DNA from: Doris montereyensis | Lineage: Eukaryota; Mollusca; Gastropoda; Nudibranchia; Dorididae | Direction: 5' to 3' | Length of the DNA: 64,000 nucleotides | Assembly (NCBI GenBank): GCA_037039925.1 | Contig: JAXRKP010000036.1 | Coordinates: forward strand, 329,501 to 393,500 | Shown: one piece after another, positions 1 through 12,200 of the stretch | Position numbering within the stretch: position 1 is the stretch's first letter | How the letters are laid out: every line of letters begins with the position of its first letter | Notes under the pieces: generated by a model | Databases searched by the model: none | What the model was told of the DNA's origin: nothing | The model's input: only the letters and a program-made list of their open reading frames with translations | Made by a program: the position numbers and the translations under genes

Positions 1-3000
1 CTATCCTACTGATGAATGAAGAAAATAACACAGGTTTAGATCCAACCATAGCTGGAAAATAAATGTGAAACTATACAAATATATTACAAAAACGCGTTAC
101 TAATACATGACTGTATTACAGAACTTGTTCCCATGTTTCGTGCAGGACAGAGCAGGGACGCCACAAAGAACATCATGAAAACGGTTCTCCCGTAGCATTA
201 TGCTGCAGATCGATACGATGTCTCACCATTCTCTTTCACAGCTTCACTTCCGAGTTGATGGAAATACAGAAGAATCGAAGTGGCTCCTTTGCCGTAAAAC
301 CGTATCCATAGTGCATTTCGAAACTACATAATATGTCCATTGACGGCGTATTATCGGACCGCTCGTATTATTTCTGAATACACAATGATTATGCCATTAT
401 TATTTATTCCATTTCTTAATATTATTTTACAAACGGATGGAAATAGATATAATAATGCTTTTTATTAACTAGCTCTTTAAGGTTTACTCAATTGCTATAC
501 AGATACATCTAATACATTTTATTCTTTTTTGTTGTGTACATTACTTGGACAATATGTATTTGTCCCGTCATATCGATTCTTGATTGTGTTTATCTATGGC
601 TCTTGAAGTAATTTCTCTTCTAAACTAGATCTACATAATCACATTTTTTTTAAATTTCATCACAGCGAGACCGTCGTTTCTTATTCAAACATCTACATCT
701 ATTGTTCATGAAAATATAATCCTGAATAACTTCTCTTTGACCTAGGCGACCTCAGATCAGGTCAGAGTTCAAATAGCAATAAAGAAAGTTTGATCATAGT
801 ATCGATGTATTATTCATAAACACTGATTCATAAAGAAGGTAACACCAAAAACTTTTCTAATGAGATCGGTCGGGTAGGTCTCATGGACTTTGAATCTTTG
901 AACACACCAAAATTATTGCTTTATTCAAATGCAGTAAAGTGTAAATGTTACCTGTGTCTAGATCTAGATATATCTAGTTCTACTTTGAATTATGATGGAT
1001 TTAGTTTTAGATATTCTAGATTCTAGATCTGCTTGATTTGGACTAAAGATCATTGATTAAAGATCTCTCGAGTTAATGAAACTTGCGTCGTTTAATATCA
1101 AGATTTAGCTCCTTAAAAGTTAACTCTCTTGCACTCCTGCAGTCGGCAGTGTTGCAAAGGGATTGAGAAGATCTTCTAGTTCATTGTCTAAGAAATCTAA
1201 ATCACTATTTTTAGCTGTGTCCATTATCTTATCAGTGCATTCAGCATTATATAATAAGAATAATGTACAGTAACAGCTGGATAAAAAATTCAGGCGCCAA
1301 AAAAAAAGCGAGCTTTTATGCATAATCAGTCTCAGTCATACTGTGTGTTTATGGGAACTCAATAGGAGTAATTCATATATATGTTATGCAGAAGGTCCAC
1401 AAATAAAAGGTGTCATGAATTGATTACGCTCCTGTATAATTACACACGTACAAATAATAAGATTTAAGAGCCAATCACTACAGGCATTTGGCCAATTCAC
1501 CCAGCCCTCACAGTACTCACACCTTTACTCTCTGTATGTCCCTTATGCATGTCACTATTACTATAATTATTGTCAGCTGTCCTCTACAACATCTTGTCTT
1601 CTTTCATTGTTGCAGCCAATGATATCGCAGTCTATTGTCTCAATCCTAATCCTATTCATTGAGATATATTTGGAATAAAAGCGATTTGATAAATTTGCGA
1701 TCCACAACATAAAGTCTGGACAACCAGTCGTTGATAGTGAGGAAATCACAGAGACTTATGACTCGTAACGAGCAGGATAGAGAATGAACTCTAGACATGA
1801 CATAAGACTCTGACACCTTCGTCTTGGTAGGGCTTGATAGACAACGATTTAACGAAGCTAGACATGACAATGACAGAAGATTAATGAGGCTAGCGGTACT
1901 AACACATTTGCCCTAGTAACTAATATTGTTTTCTAGTGTGTTATTTGTTCTCGAACTACACAATAAAAGACTTGGTTTGAGGCCAATAATGAACATGTAT
2001 GAAGTTGCATTCAGTATTCAGAGAAAAAAACGCGCTATTATGCTTGGACCTGTGTCTTTACACACTGTTATTATATATATAGTAAAAATTCGGTCAGCAG
2101 ATGTAGGCATGTGCTTATGCAGAGTGTACTTTTATGAAGTGTGCGTTTATACAGCAACTATTGTATATTGGAAGGAGATTCGTAGTCAGGACCTAGCCAT
2201 TATTTTAACATCTATCAGTACTATCACCATCCCTGACTCACAGACCATCTCCCCATGGATTAATAGCTTCCTATTGGACCTCATGGTCTCTGGCGAGTAA
2301 GAGAGAGAGACAGACAGACACACCAAGAGGGATGAAGGGAGGAAGAAAGGTGTATGGAATGGTGGATTGAGAAAGAAAGAAAGAGAGAGAGACTGACTAT
2401 GAAGATAAAAGGTGTAGAAAGGGAAATGATGTTAAGAGGGAGAGGTAGAAAGTGGAACGGAGAGAGAAAGAATTCAGAGTTGAAAAGCATGGAAAGGAAT
2501 GTAATAGGTTTGAAGGATAGATCAGAAGTGTGAAAGAGAGACTACGGGGTTAAAAGGTATAGTAAGCGGAGAGGGGGGGGGGGGGGAGGTGTTAGACAGA
2601 GAGATAAGGAGTATGAAAGAAATGGAGAAAGAGAGAGAATTTGGAGATGAAAATTGTATTACAAAGGAAAATGATGTTAGAAGGAGAGTGATAGAGAGAG
2701 ACACTTAGACTTAGAGGGCGGGGAAGAGTGAGAAAGATTTGTGTGCAGTGAAAGGCTCATATTATTATCATGACAATGACAAATTTCTCATCACACGCCC
2801 TCCTCAATCTTCAGATAGAGACTTATTTGCCTTTATTCTTCAACATTCTGTTTCATGCAGACTTCAATATAACCCCTGTTATTTCTGAAGCTTTATTCAC
2901 AGTCACCTATCAGAAAAGCCTATGGCATTGTTGGGCTGACAGCTGATTTAGAAATATATATGTGGATAATTTGTTGAAAACCTTAAAGTAAAAAGGTTAA

Positions 3001-3274
3001 AAGCTAGTTATTTCATGAGATATACAACAGGCATTTAGTCAATATGAGCTATCCATGTCTAGAATTTAGTAAAAATGGATTTTTTAAAAACAGCTCAATT
3101 TCTGTAATTTTGATGATATTCTTTTTATTTTAATTTTTAGGTAATGCCGTCTGTTAAGGATATTTGTTGAAAGACTGTAGTCTTCTCAGTTTATTTCAGT
3201 TGCTCAAATTTAATTTGATTACATTCTGTGTTATTTTATCATTCTTATGTTATTCTTTTATTATATATTTTCAG
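1..3274. other. AMACR upstream region, no recognisable gene
   Basis: I found no conserved protein here. An open frame at 1926-2300 (124 codons) and several short ones lack any recognisable motif and are probably chance. The segment ends in a pyrimidine-rich tract and an AG at 3273-3274 that looks like a splice acceptor. The AMACR promoter and a 5' noncoding exon may therefore lie in this stretch, but I cannot place them. A GA-rich satellite occupies 2282-2720. Confidence 0.4.
2282..2720. repeat. GA-rich purine satellite with a G-run
   Basis: A degenerate purine-rich tract (GAGA, GAAA, GGAG units) on the plus strand. It contains a run of about 14 G near 2573-2586. Open frames on the minus strand here are low-complexity Ser/Leu products of the repeat, not genes. 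Confidence 0.85.
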
Positions 3275-3403
3275 GTGATTTCAAGGTTACAAACATGGCA
3301 TTGAAAGGTTTGAATGTAATCGAAATGGCAGGGCTTGCGCCTGCACCGTTTTTGTGGAATGCTTTTGTCTGATTTTGGAGCCAGAGTCATCCGTGTAGAC
3401 AAG
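3275..3403 (+). CDS. AMACR: AMACR exon 1 (start codon; frameshifted)
   Basis: The exon follows an AG acceptor at 3273-3274, so a 5' noncoding exon upstream is likely. Coding starts at ATG 3295 with [18 protein letters not shown]. After the T-run at 3349-3353 the frame is off by one and would hit TGA at 3370. Dropping one T restores the conserved continuation, which includes [11 protein letters not shown] up to the donor GT at 3404-3405 (phase 0). The extra T sits in a homopolymer, so it could be a consensus error or a real lesion. Confidence 0.85.
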
Positions 3404-6400
3404 GTACTAAAATTTTATTCAAGCGCTTTATCTTACAGCAGTAGTGGTGTAAGAAGATAACCTTTCGGGAGATTGAAAACATGTATTTGATTTGATAAAC
3501 GATTAACCTCAATTGTTTTCACATAAATTACATTAAAGGCAAAGATGAAATTAGACCTAACTGTAGGGGCCTGACAATGCCTGTGTTAAATGATTATTTT
3601 CTTACTTAAATTTTTCTTTAATCGTTTTTGCGTGCTATTGGATTCCGTGTGTAATTTTATCCTAGAACCCCTAGTAATCTAACTTAAGATTCCCCTGTGA
3701 TGTTGCTATTATGATATATTGGACGATTGCACGGAGAATACAAGTTCTACCCCATGGTTAGAGTCGGAAGCTAAATTGTGTATGTGTGTGCATTGTCCTG
3801 GGGAACTTAGAGGATGGGGAGATATGTTGTCGTAGACGGGAGCACAAGGCAGACTTTCTTAGTGGATGTTATGTGATGGTCATGGGGGGAAATCTGGTGC
3901 GAGCTTGGGTCAATTAAAAAAACGTTAAGAAAAGTGATTTTGGCGGTGAAAATTAGTCCCTTTTTATCACATGATTCTCTCGTCATTTGGCTACGGTACC
4001 TGTGTGCCAAGATGAGTATCCAATTGAATGCAAGAAGTGCATAATTGGTTAGCGTGCCACAATCTATACGGACAGACTTCTACCTCAAAACCGGACACTT
4101 CCCGTCTACTGTCTAGTCACTAGTCCGTCAATGTAAGAAAAGGTCCTCAGGATCTTGGTAAGTTGGCTTCCTGGTAGTTAGAGCATTTATTTTTGCTGTT
4201 TCATTTTTTGTTTGTTTCATAAAATAAATTGTGTGCGCAGGCTATACTATTATGAGTCTCGTAAGTTGTTGTACAAGTATACATAACACTTTTTGTAAAT
4301 CCTTACTTGAATGTTGTACTGAGAACAAATGTTCAAGGACTTGAGATTTGTGGTTGAGAATTTTAAAGGATCGAGATTGATTATCTCGTTGAGTTGAAGG
4401 TAAATGAATTTCCTTCAGAAATAATTACATAATTATTGGTGATTTCTACTTGTTTAAAACTATATTTCACCTTAGAGGTTTGGTAACGGATAACACCTCT
4501 TAGGTGGATCACTTCATTTTCTTTCGTATAGAAGGTTTCACTTAATTGGAACGTGTGTATTTGTTAACCCTGTTGGTTTTAGATATTTGTAACAATGTTC
4601 CATCTTCACATTGATATCCATACAATATGTTGTTAGCATTAAGTTGTGATCACCTCAGTGGAGTGGTTGCTCTATACAACCATTCATTTTCCTTCTCTCA
4701 TGGGAGTATCGCCTGGTCGAGCTTTTCCCTTCAAGTTGAATCAAGTTTTTCCCTTGTCTTAATTACTTAATTGTTTTTCTTAAGTTTGCTTATATTTATA
4801 GTTTTCCTTATTGTTGATTTGCGCTGTTGCACTTGTTGTGTTCGAGAGCAATTTTCTCTTAACTCTATGTGGTTTACTTTGAGATCCTGGGTTGTTTCCC
4901 GTACAGATTATTTTATATAATGGGTAGTCTTGTGTTCAGTGCTATTGTAAGATTTCAAATCTTGTGTTGAATAACCTTCGGACGCTGATGCGAATGGGGG
5001 TATTATTAAGTAGTACCAGTTAGATTTATATATATGTGCGTGATTTAAGTATATTTAAATCTGTTGTTTGGTGAGACGTCAGTCCCACACGTGAGTCGAC
5101 ATTTTCTTTTGCTCATGTTAAGTGAAGTATGTAAACGTCCTTTTGTTGTTCTTATGAGAACTGAGTTATGTTTTGGGATTTAACTGTTGTTTTACTAATC
5201 TTCGGGGCAATAGATGCGTTATGAGACGTAGCTTGAATTCAATAAGGATTAACCCTGGTGGTAATAGTTGCCGGTTTTAAAACGGTTCAATTGGAGTGGT
5301 TTAGGCGGTGATAAATGTCTGGAATCTGTGAAAATATCTAACTCTATTATCACAGAAAAGGTGCCGATGAGTGTGCGTGAAGTTGGGCCAGTAAGCGTTT
5401 AGGATATTGCTCATCAATAGTTGCTAAACGGTCTTATCCAATGTACTCTCAGTTCTGTGTAATACATTTGGGGTAACACTACTAGATAAATGCCTGTAAC
5501 ACATATAGCCTAGAGGTTGTGTGTGTGGCAAAGTGTGGGGTTAGATCAAGAAGAGAGTGATTGTGTTTGTAGTCCAATAGATGTAAAGTCAGTCCATGGA
5601 GATGCGCGAATCCTGGACGGAGGTTTTGATGTAATAACTCATGTGATGTCATTGTTTAGTGATGCGGACATTATTAGTTCAGTCGGATGAATACTTCAGA
5701 TGTCGTTGATTGATTGATAGAACTGTCATATATTATAGCATGTGTGTTTTCACAGTTTAGTGATACAGACATTATTAGTTCATTCACATGAATACTTGAG
5801 ATGTCATTGATTGGTTGAGAGAACTGTCATATTATAATTCGTGTGTTTTCACTGTTTAGTGATACAGATTTTAGTAGTTCATTTAGAGGAATACTGGAAA
5901 TATTGCTTATTGGTTGATAGAATGGTCAGATTATAACTCATGTGTTGTCACTGGTTAGTGATACAAATATCATTTGTTAGTTAAGCTAAGTATTGATGTG
6001 TCAATTTTTGTTTAATGCAAATGTTGGCCTTTATGAAGTACCATAATTAAAAGTAGAGCCACACAATCCAAATCTTGCCTGTGTTTGCCTTTCCACTCGT
6101 TTGTCTCCTTGTCTACGTTGTGATGTTGTTACACAAGTTTGTATTTTGTTGCATTGCATGACTTGTTGTTAGTAACATTCGCGTTTGTAATATCGTCTTG
6201 AAGGATTTGAGTTTGATAAGATACTATGTTTTGGTACTGCGACTTGGTCGTTCAGTAAGTACCTTGGGAATATATTTTGAGGTATTTGATTTTGATAAGA
6301 TGCTACGTTTTGGTACTGCGACTAGGGTCGTTCAGTAAGTATCTTGAGAGGGTATTTTGAGGTATTGATAGGATAGGTGGAGACGTCCCCCTTTCTGTCG

Positions 6401-6733
6401 ACATTGTGTCAAAAACCTTGTGTTACATCTGGCACAGTAGAAACTCACATTTGGCATTGTCATAGTGATTTTAGCCTCGGACAACTAGAACTAATCATTA
6501 GGCATTGGCCAGTGAGATTTTGATTTCTATTTTCTATACCTAAATAAATTCTATGCTTCTCTTTTTCTCCTCTTCTTCTTCTCTTTTATTTTTCAAACCA
6601 CGATCAACCAACATTTGGCGTTGTTCTTCTCTGTTTCTATTATTTTCTATTCTTACTCTATCCACTTTTTTTCCTCCTTTTCTCTCTTTCTCTCTCTTCT
6701 TCTCCTCTTTTCTTTTTAAACCATGATCCAGTA

Positions 6734-6786
<53 letters not shown>

Positions 6787-8786
6787 TGTACTCATTGCAG
6801 TTTAATGGCTTTGAATTTGAAATGGGCTTCTTGTGTGAACACAGACACTGGAGACAGTGATTAACTCACGTCCATTTTTGTTTATTCTATCTGACAGCCA
6901 CTTTCTGTAGATCTTGATAGAATGAGCAGGGGTAAAGAGTCGATTTCTATCAACCTTAAGAAGCCGGGAGGGATCAATGTGGTGAAACGTTTATGTGAAA
7001 AGGCTGATGTGCTTATTGAACCTTTCCGCCCAGGTGAGTTTTAGGATCAAATAACCACCCATGTCTTTAACTACCATGATTTTGAACAAGGATTCTCAAT
7101 ATCTATATGACAGGTGGTGGATTAATGAAAACGTGATAACTACAAAGTACTAAATTGTTGCCGAAAATGAATGTCAATCAGAATAATGAATCGTCAGATC
7201 TCTTATAAAAAGCAAAAGAGAGATTTATTTTGTTCGATTAACATCAGTCTAGTTAATGACCATACATACATACATACATACATACATACATAGAAAGATT
7301 GATACATAGAGAGACAGATACATGTACATAAGGATTGCTAGATACATGGAGATTGATAGATAGATACACACAGTCAGATAGTTATAGATAGAGAGATAGA
7401 TAGGTGGGTGGGTGGAAGGATATTTAGATAAATACATAGACAGATGCTAACATAGGGGTAGATGATTCAAACCTGTGACAGAAGAGGGAATTCGTGGGCT
7501 GGGGTGACTTTCTTCGTTTAGCTCTTTATTTGTTTTCCTAAATGGTTTTATCAAAATTGAATTCGAATCAGTGCTGAATTTACTTCATCTGAAGTTGAAG
7601 TCATCTGTTTGTGTTTGGTGAATCAGGTCAATCAGGAGCAGGGATTTCTAAAAGAAAAAAATATGCAAATGGGCCTTTGAATGTTTTCATTCTTTTTGGC
7701 AAAAGTTTCCAATTTTTTGTGATATTATCAACTGAGTTTGTTTGGGCATGTAAACAGAATGAATGACAATAGAATAGCTAAATCAATATACAGTACTAAA
7801 ACTCAAGGTAAAAAAGACCAAAAGTTAGACCACAGAGAAAGTGGGAAGAAGATATAAAAGAGGCATTAAAGCAAAGAAATTTAACTTTCATGGAAGGAAA
7901 CAGAAAATGCCAGGACAGAGCAGCCTGGAGAAAGATCATTTCGGGCATCTAAACCCATACACCGGAAAGTAGAATGGGAGCTGATAAAAATAGAAAGAAA
8001 GTGATATTCATGAATGCCCATATAAAAAGCAAATTGTTCTTGATTTCTTTCTTTCTAAATGTCTGTTAAGTTTTTTGAATTTGTGAAATCCTAAAACTTT
8101 ACTTTAACTTTAACACCATTTCATATTCCTGCATTCTTGATTCTTAAATAATTTTGCATAATGGATGAGAACTCAAGTATTACTCATTTATTGTCTCAGT
8201 AGACATTTTTAATTGTAGTTGTAATACTTCTTAAACATTTTACATAAGGCATGCCCTTAAAACTTAAATGTTTTGGAAACAAATGTCCAATGTTGCAGAT
8301 TGAAAGTAGTGAGAAAAAAAGTCAGATACATCATGGGTTTTTTCTTTTTGTTTGTTTGTTTGTTTTTGGTTTAATTGTCTTCATATAACAGGCGTAGTAG
8401 CAGTCAAGATTATCATTTTTTGAGGAGATTTTAGTAAAATTTGACATTTCAGTAAAAACTTTAGGAGAATTTAAACTTTCAGGGAGCAAAAACATCTCAC
8501 ACTGAAGACCAAAAGAGAAAATAATATATATGTGACCTATGCCAGGTGGCTGAGTGATTAGACTGTTGGACTTGGGATCATGAGGTCCTGGTTCGAATCC
8601 TGTCAAAGCTAGCCCCAACTTTGTGTTCCTTGAAAAAGAGAGAGACATTCAGAGAGATAAATAGATAGATAGAGAGAGATACAGAGACAGATAGCCAGCC
8701 AGGCAGACAGAGAGAGACACACACACACAGATAAAAAATACAATAAAATTATAGACAGACAGAGAGAAAGAGACAGAGATACACAT

Positions 8787-8873
<87 letters not shown>

Positions 8874-9183
8874 CACATAGAAATAGAGAAGGAGATAGAG
8901 ACACACACACACAAAGAGAGATAGAGTTAGAGAGACATATAGACTAAATACAGAGACAGGAAGACAGAGAGGGGCATGGAGATAGAAATAGACAGATAGA
9001 TACATAGATATATAGATAGAGAGAGAGATAGACAGAGAGATGGATAGAGAGACAGACAGACACAGAGAGAAAGATATATAGAGAGAGTGAATGATAGAAA
9101 GACAGACAGACAGAGAGGGAGTGAGAGAGAGAGAGACACACACACAGATAGAGAGAGAGAGACAAACACACACTAAATGTATG

Positions 9184-9222
<39 letters not shown>

Positions 9223-12200
9223 CGGGCAGTGGACAGGTAAACACCTGTACGGGGAGTAGATGATCCCGTCCTCCACGAGTCTCATGCTGCCTTACAGGCG
9301 GGTCTTGGTTGACCAAAGGCTAAGGGAGTTAACCCTGACAGAAAATAATAACCTGCTGCCTTGCAGTTTCGTCTTGAATGACCAAAGGCTAAGGGAATTA
9401 ACCCTGACAAAAAATAACAAGGCCTGGTAGGGGACTCAAGTCGGCAGCCCCATCATCTACCTATGGTACAGTGGGCTAATCCCCTGCTTATCCAAAACAA
9501 CCTGATTCAGAGAAATAAATACAATATACCCGGCTTGATCTTTGGAAGACCAACTTGGAAACGAACATGGACTGTGATTTTTGGAACATGGAACGTTAGG
9601 ATAATAAATGGAAAAGAGTTAGAATTAGTTGAAGAAATGGAAAAATTCAAAGTAGATATTTTGACCATTACAGAAACAAAGGAAAAAGGACAAGGAATAG
9701 AAAATGTAGGATAGAGCTAGAGCAGGAATAGGCCTCCTATTGCGTAAAAGGCATGAAAAGCTACTAGAAAGTTGGAAATTTATAAGCCCACGGCTATTAG
9801 AGGTATATATTAAACCAAAAGGACGAGAAATTAAATTATTAAAAGTTTCGGGCAAATAGGTAGGTGTGAAAACGTTGTACGCCGAATACAATTGCGAGTA
9901 GTTCTCGTTTGATGCATGCGTATCGTTGTTCGTTTGGGGTTAGGCTCTTGCTGGCGAATGCTATGGGATTCATAGTGTTCTGGTTGTCCGGTTGTATTAG
10001 GGCTGCACCAGTACCTCTCAGGCTGGCGTCACAGTGGAGTTTTACTGGTTTGTGTGGATTGTAATAGTGTAGTGTTGACTCGGTGACTTTCCCACAAGAA
10101 GATTGTGTCTTTGCTGAGTAGATCTCGGATTACAGCTGTTTTGGAGCTGAAGTCCGGTATGAACTTTGATAGATAGGTTGCGAACCCTAGGAAGTGGTGT
10201 AACTCTGCTTTCGAGGTTGGTTCAGGCATGTGCTTGAGATCGTTGATTTTTGATGGGTCTGGCTTGATGCCTTATGTTGTGTATACATGTCCAAAGAATG
10301 TGATTGAATCACTTTTGATAGTGCATTTTTAGAGTTAAGCACGAGTCCTTCTTGTTTTGCGATGTTCATGAAGTTATGCAAGTGTCGATCATGGTCTTCT
10401 TCTGTTGCTCCAAACACAATGATGTCATCAGCTATGCCACATGTGTTGGTACATTTGCTGAGAATTCGGTCCATCTCCAGCTGGAAAATGTCTTGACTAA
10501 CTGAGAGACCAAAGGGTAGTCTCTGGAAGCAGTATCTGCCAAATGATGTCTGGAACGTTGTGAGTGGCTGACTATCTGAATGTAATTTGATTGACCAGTA
10601 GCCTGACTTGGCGTCGAGTTTGGAGAAGAACTTAGCACCTGTGAGTTTGTGATTGATGTCTTCCACAGTTGGTATGCTGTGATGTGGTCGAAGGAGCGCT
10701 TTGTTGAGGTGTTTCGGATCAAGGCATATGCGGATGCTGCCATTTTGTTTTGTCACATAGTTAAGTGAATTTACCCAGTCTGTTGGTTCTTCGATTTTGC
10801 GTATTATGTTTTGTTCGCACATGTTGTCTAGTTCGTTTTTTATGGTATCTTTCAAGGCAATTGGTATTTTCCTTGGTGGGTTGATTCTGGCTGGTACGTT
10901 TGGATCGGTAGCTAGTGTATGTTGTGTTTTGAATTCACCAATTCGATCAAATTGATTGGGGTACATTGTTTTGAGGTCTGCTGTACTGTTGATCGGTGTT
11001 GTCTTTTGTACCACACAGTGCAGTGTGACTATTTTGAAGTGTTTGCTAGTTGGAAGGCCAAGGATGACATGTCCTGGTACATTTACAACGAAGAAATCTA
11101 TCTTGTCCCAAGACTACTTGCACATACGTTTTATTGACTTAGGAAAGGCATTTGACACATGAGGAGGGACGAACTATGGCATTCCTTAAAAGAACACAAT
11201 GTAGAGCAAAATTTAATAGAAGCCATTAAACGTTTTTACTATAAACCAACATGTGCAGTGAGAGTAGCTGGAAACATATCTGCAGAATTTGATGTAGATA
11301 TAGGAGTAAGATAGGGTTTTATCCTAAGTCCTCTTTTGTTTATCACATTTATGGATTCAGTCGTAAAGGTATCCTCAAAAATGAAGAAAATGAATGTAGA
11401 TATGTGGAAGCTCAAACCAGTAAATGTATCAATGCTTTCATTTACCGATGATCTAGTTCTGTTTGGAAAATCAGAAAGTGACCTTCAGTCGAATATCAAC
11501 TTTATGAACAATTATTGATACTGTGTTTAGGGAAGAAGCAGATATACATTAAGTGTTATAGTATAAATGTCAGCATAGTTATGAAAGATGTTTGTTTCAT
11601 TAGATAACTTAATAATGCTGGTACTTACCTTTTCAATATTTCTTTCCTACCTTCTTGCTCATTGGTGTTTGTTGTGTAGACACAAAATACTGAACGTAAA
11701 TTAAGTAGGCTACAAGATCTTCAAAAATTGTTAATGTGCGTAGATGGTGTAAAAGTCAAGCACAATGTATTGTTCTTGGGATTTTGTTTTTGGTTACAGG
11801 CATTCAACAATATTTTGAGAAATAAATGTAAGAAATAAAAAGATTTACCACAGAGTTACGAACAGAAAACTTCTCATCAGTAAACTTTTTCTGTTTTTGA
11901 TAGAGGATGTTTTGTTGCCAAATGTACTTTTTGCTTAATTTTAAAACATGTTTGGTCCCTTTTTTCTTTTACAGCTCATGTTTATGTCACCTATGAAGTT
12001 ATCATAATTTTGTTTTCGTTCTTATCTCTATTTGTTGTAAATTGCTTATTTTTACTGTTTGTTGGGCTTTGTTGAGTTCTTCTCTTTCTCTTATCTTTGA
12101 CACATTAGAAAAGTACTTTTTTTTTATCAAGCTAATTGTAAAAATATGATGATCCACTTTCATTGTTAAATTCTATCAAGTCAGAATTGGAAGGTATTGA

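Larger units (their letters stand above)
3404..6897 (+). other. AMACR intron 1
   Basis: A 3.5 kb intron with donor GTACTA and acceptor GACAG. It contains two diverged tandem repeats (about 5635-5980 and 6195-6365), a pyrimidine-rich stretch at 6540-6720 and a TA microsatellite. The open frame on the minus strand at 3807-4010 has no recognisable motif. I see no host gene nested here. Confidence 0.7.

Noticed and set aside
1926..2300. 124-codon plus-strand frame
   Set aside because: No recognisable motif, mixed composition typical of chance, and it ends in the GA satellite; no splice or promoter support.
8530..8620. Possible tRNA gene (A and B boxes)
   Set aside because: The acceptor and anticodon stems do not pair properly, and the body matches dispersed SINE copies.
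8331..9285. Several open frames of 80-174 codons on the minus strand
   Set aside because: They are Ser/Leu/Cys low-complexity translations of the GA/GATA satellite; no domain or codon bias supports coding.
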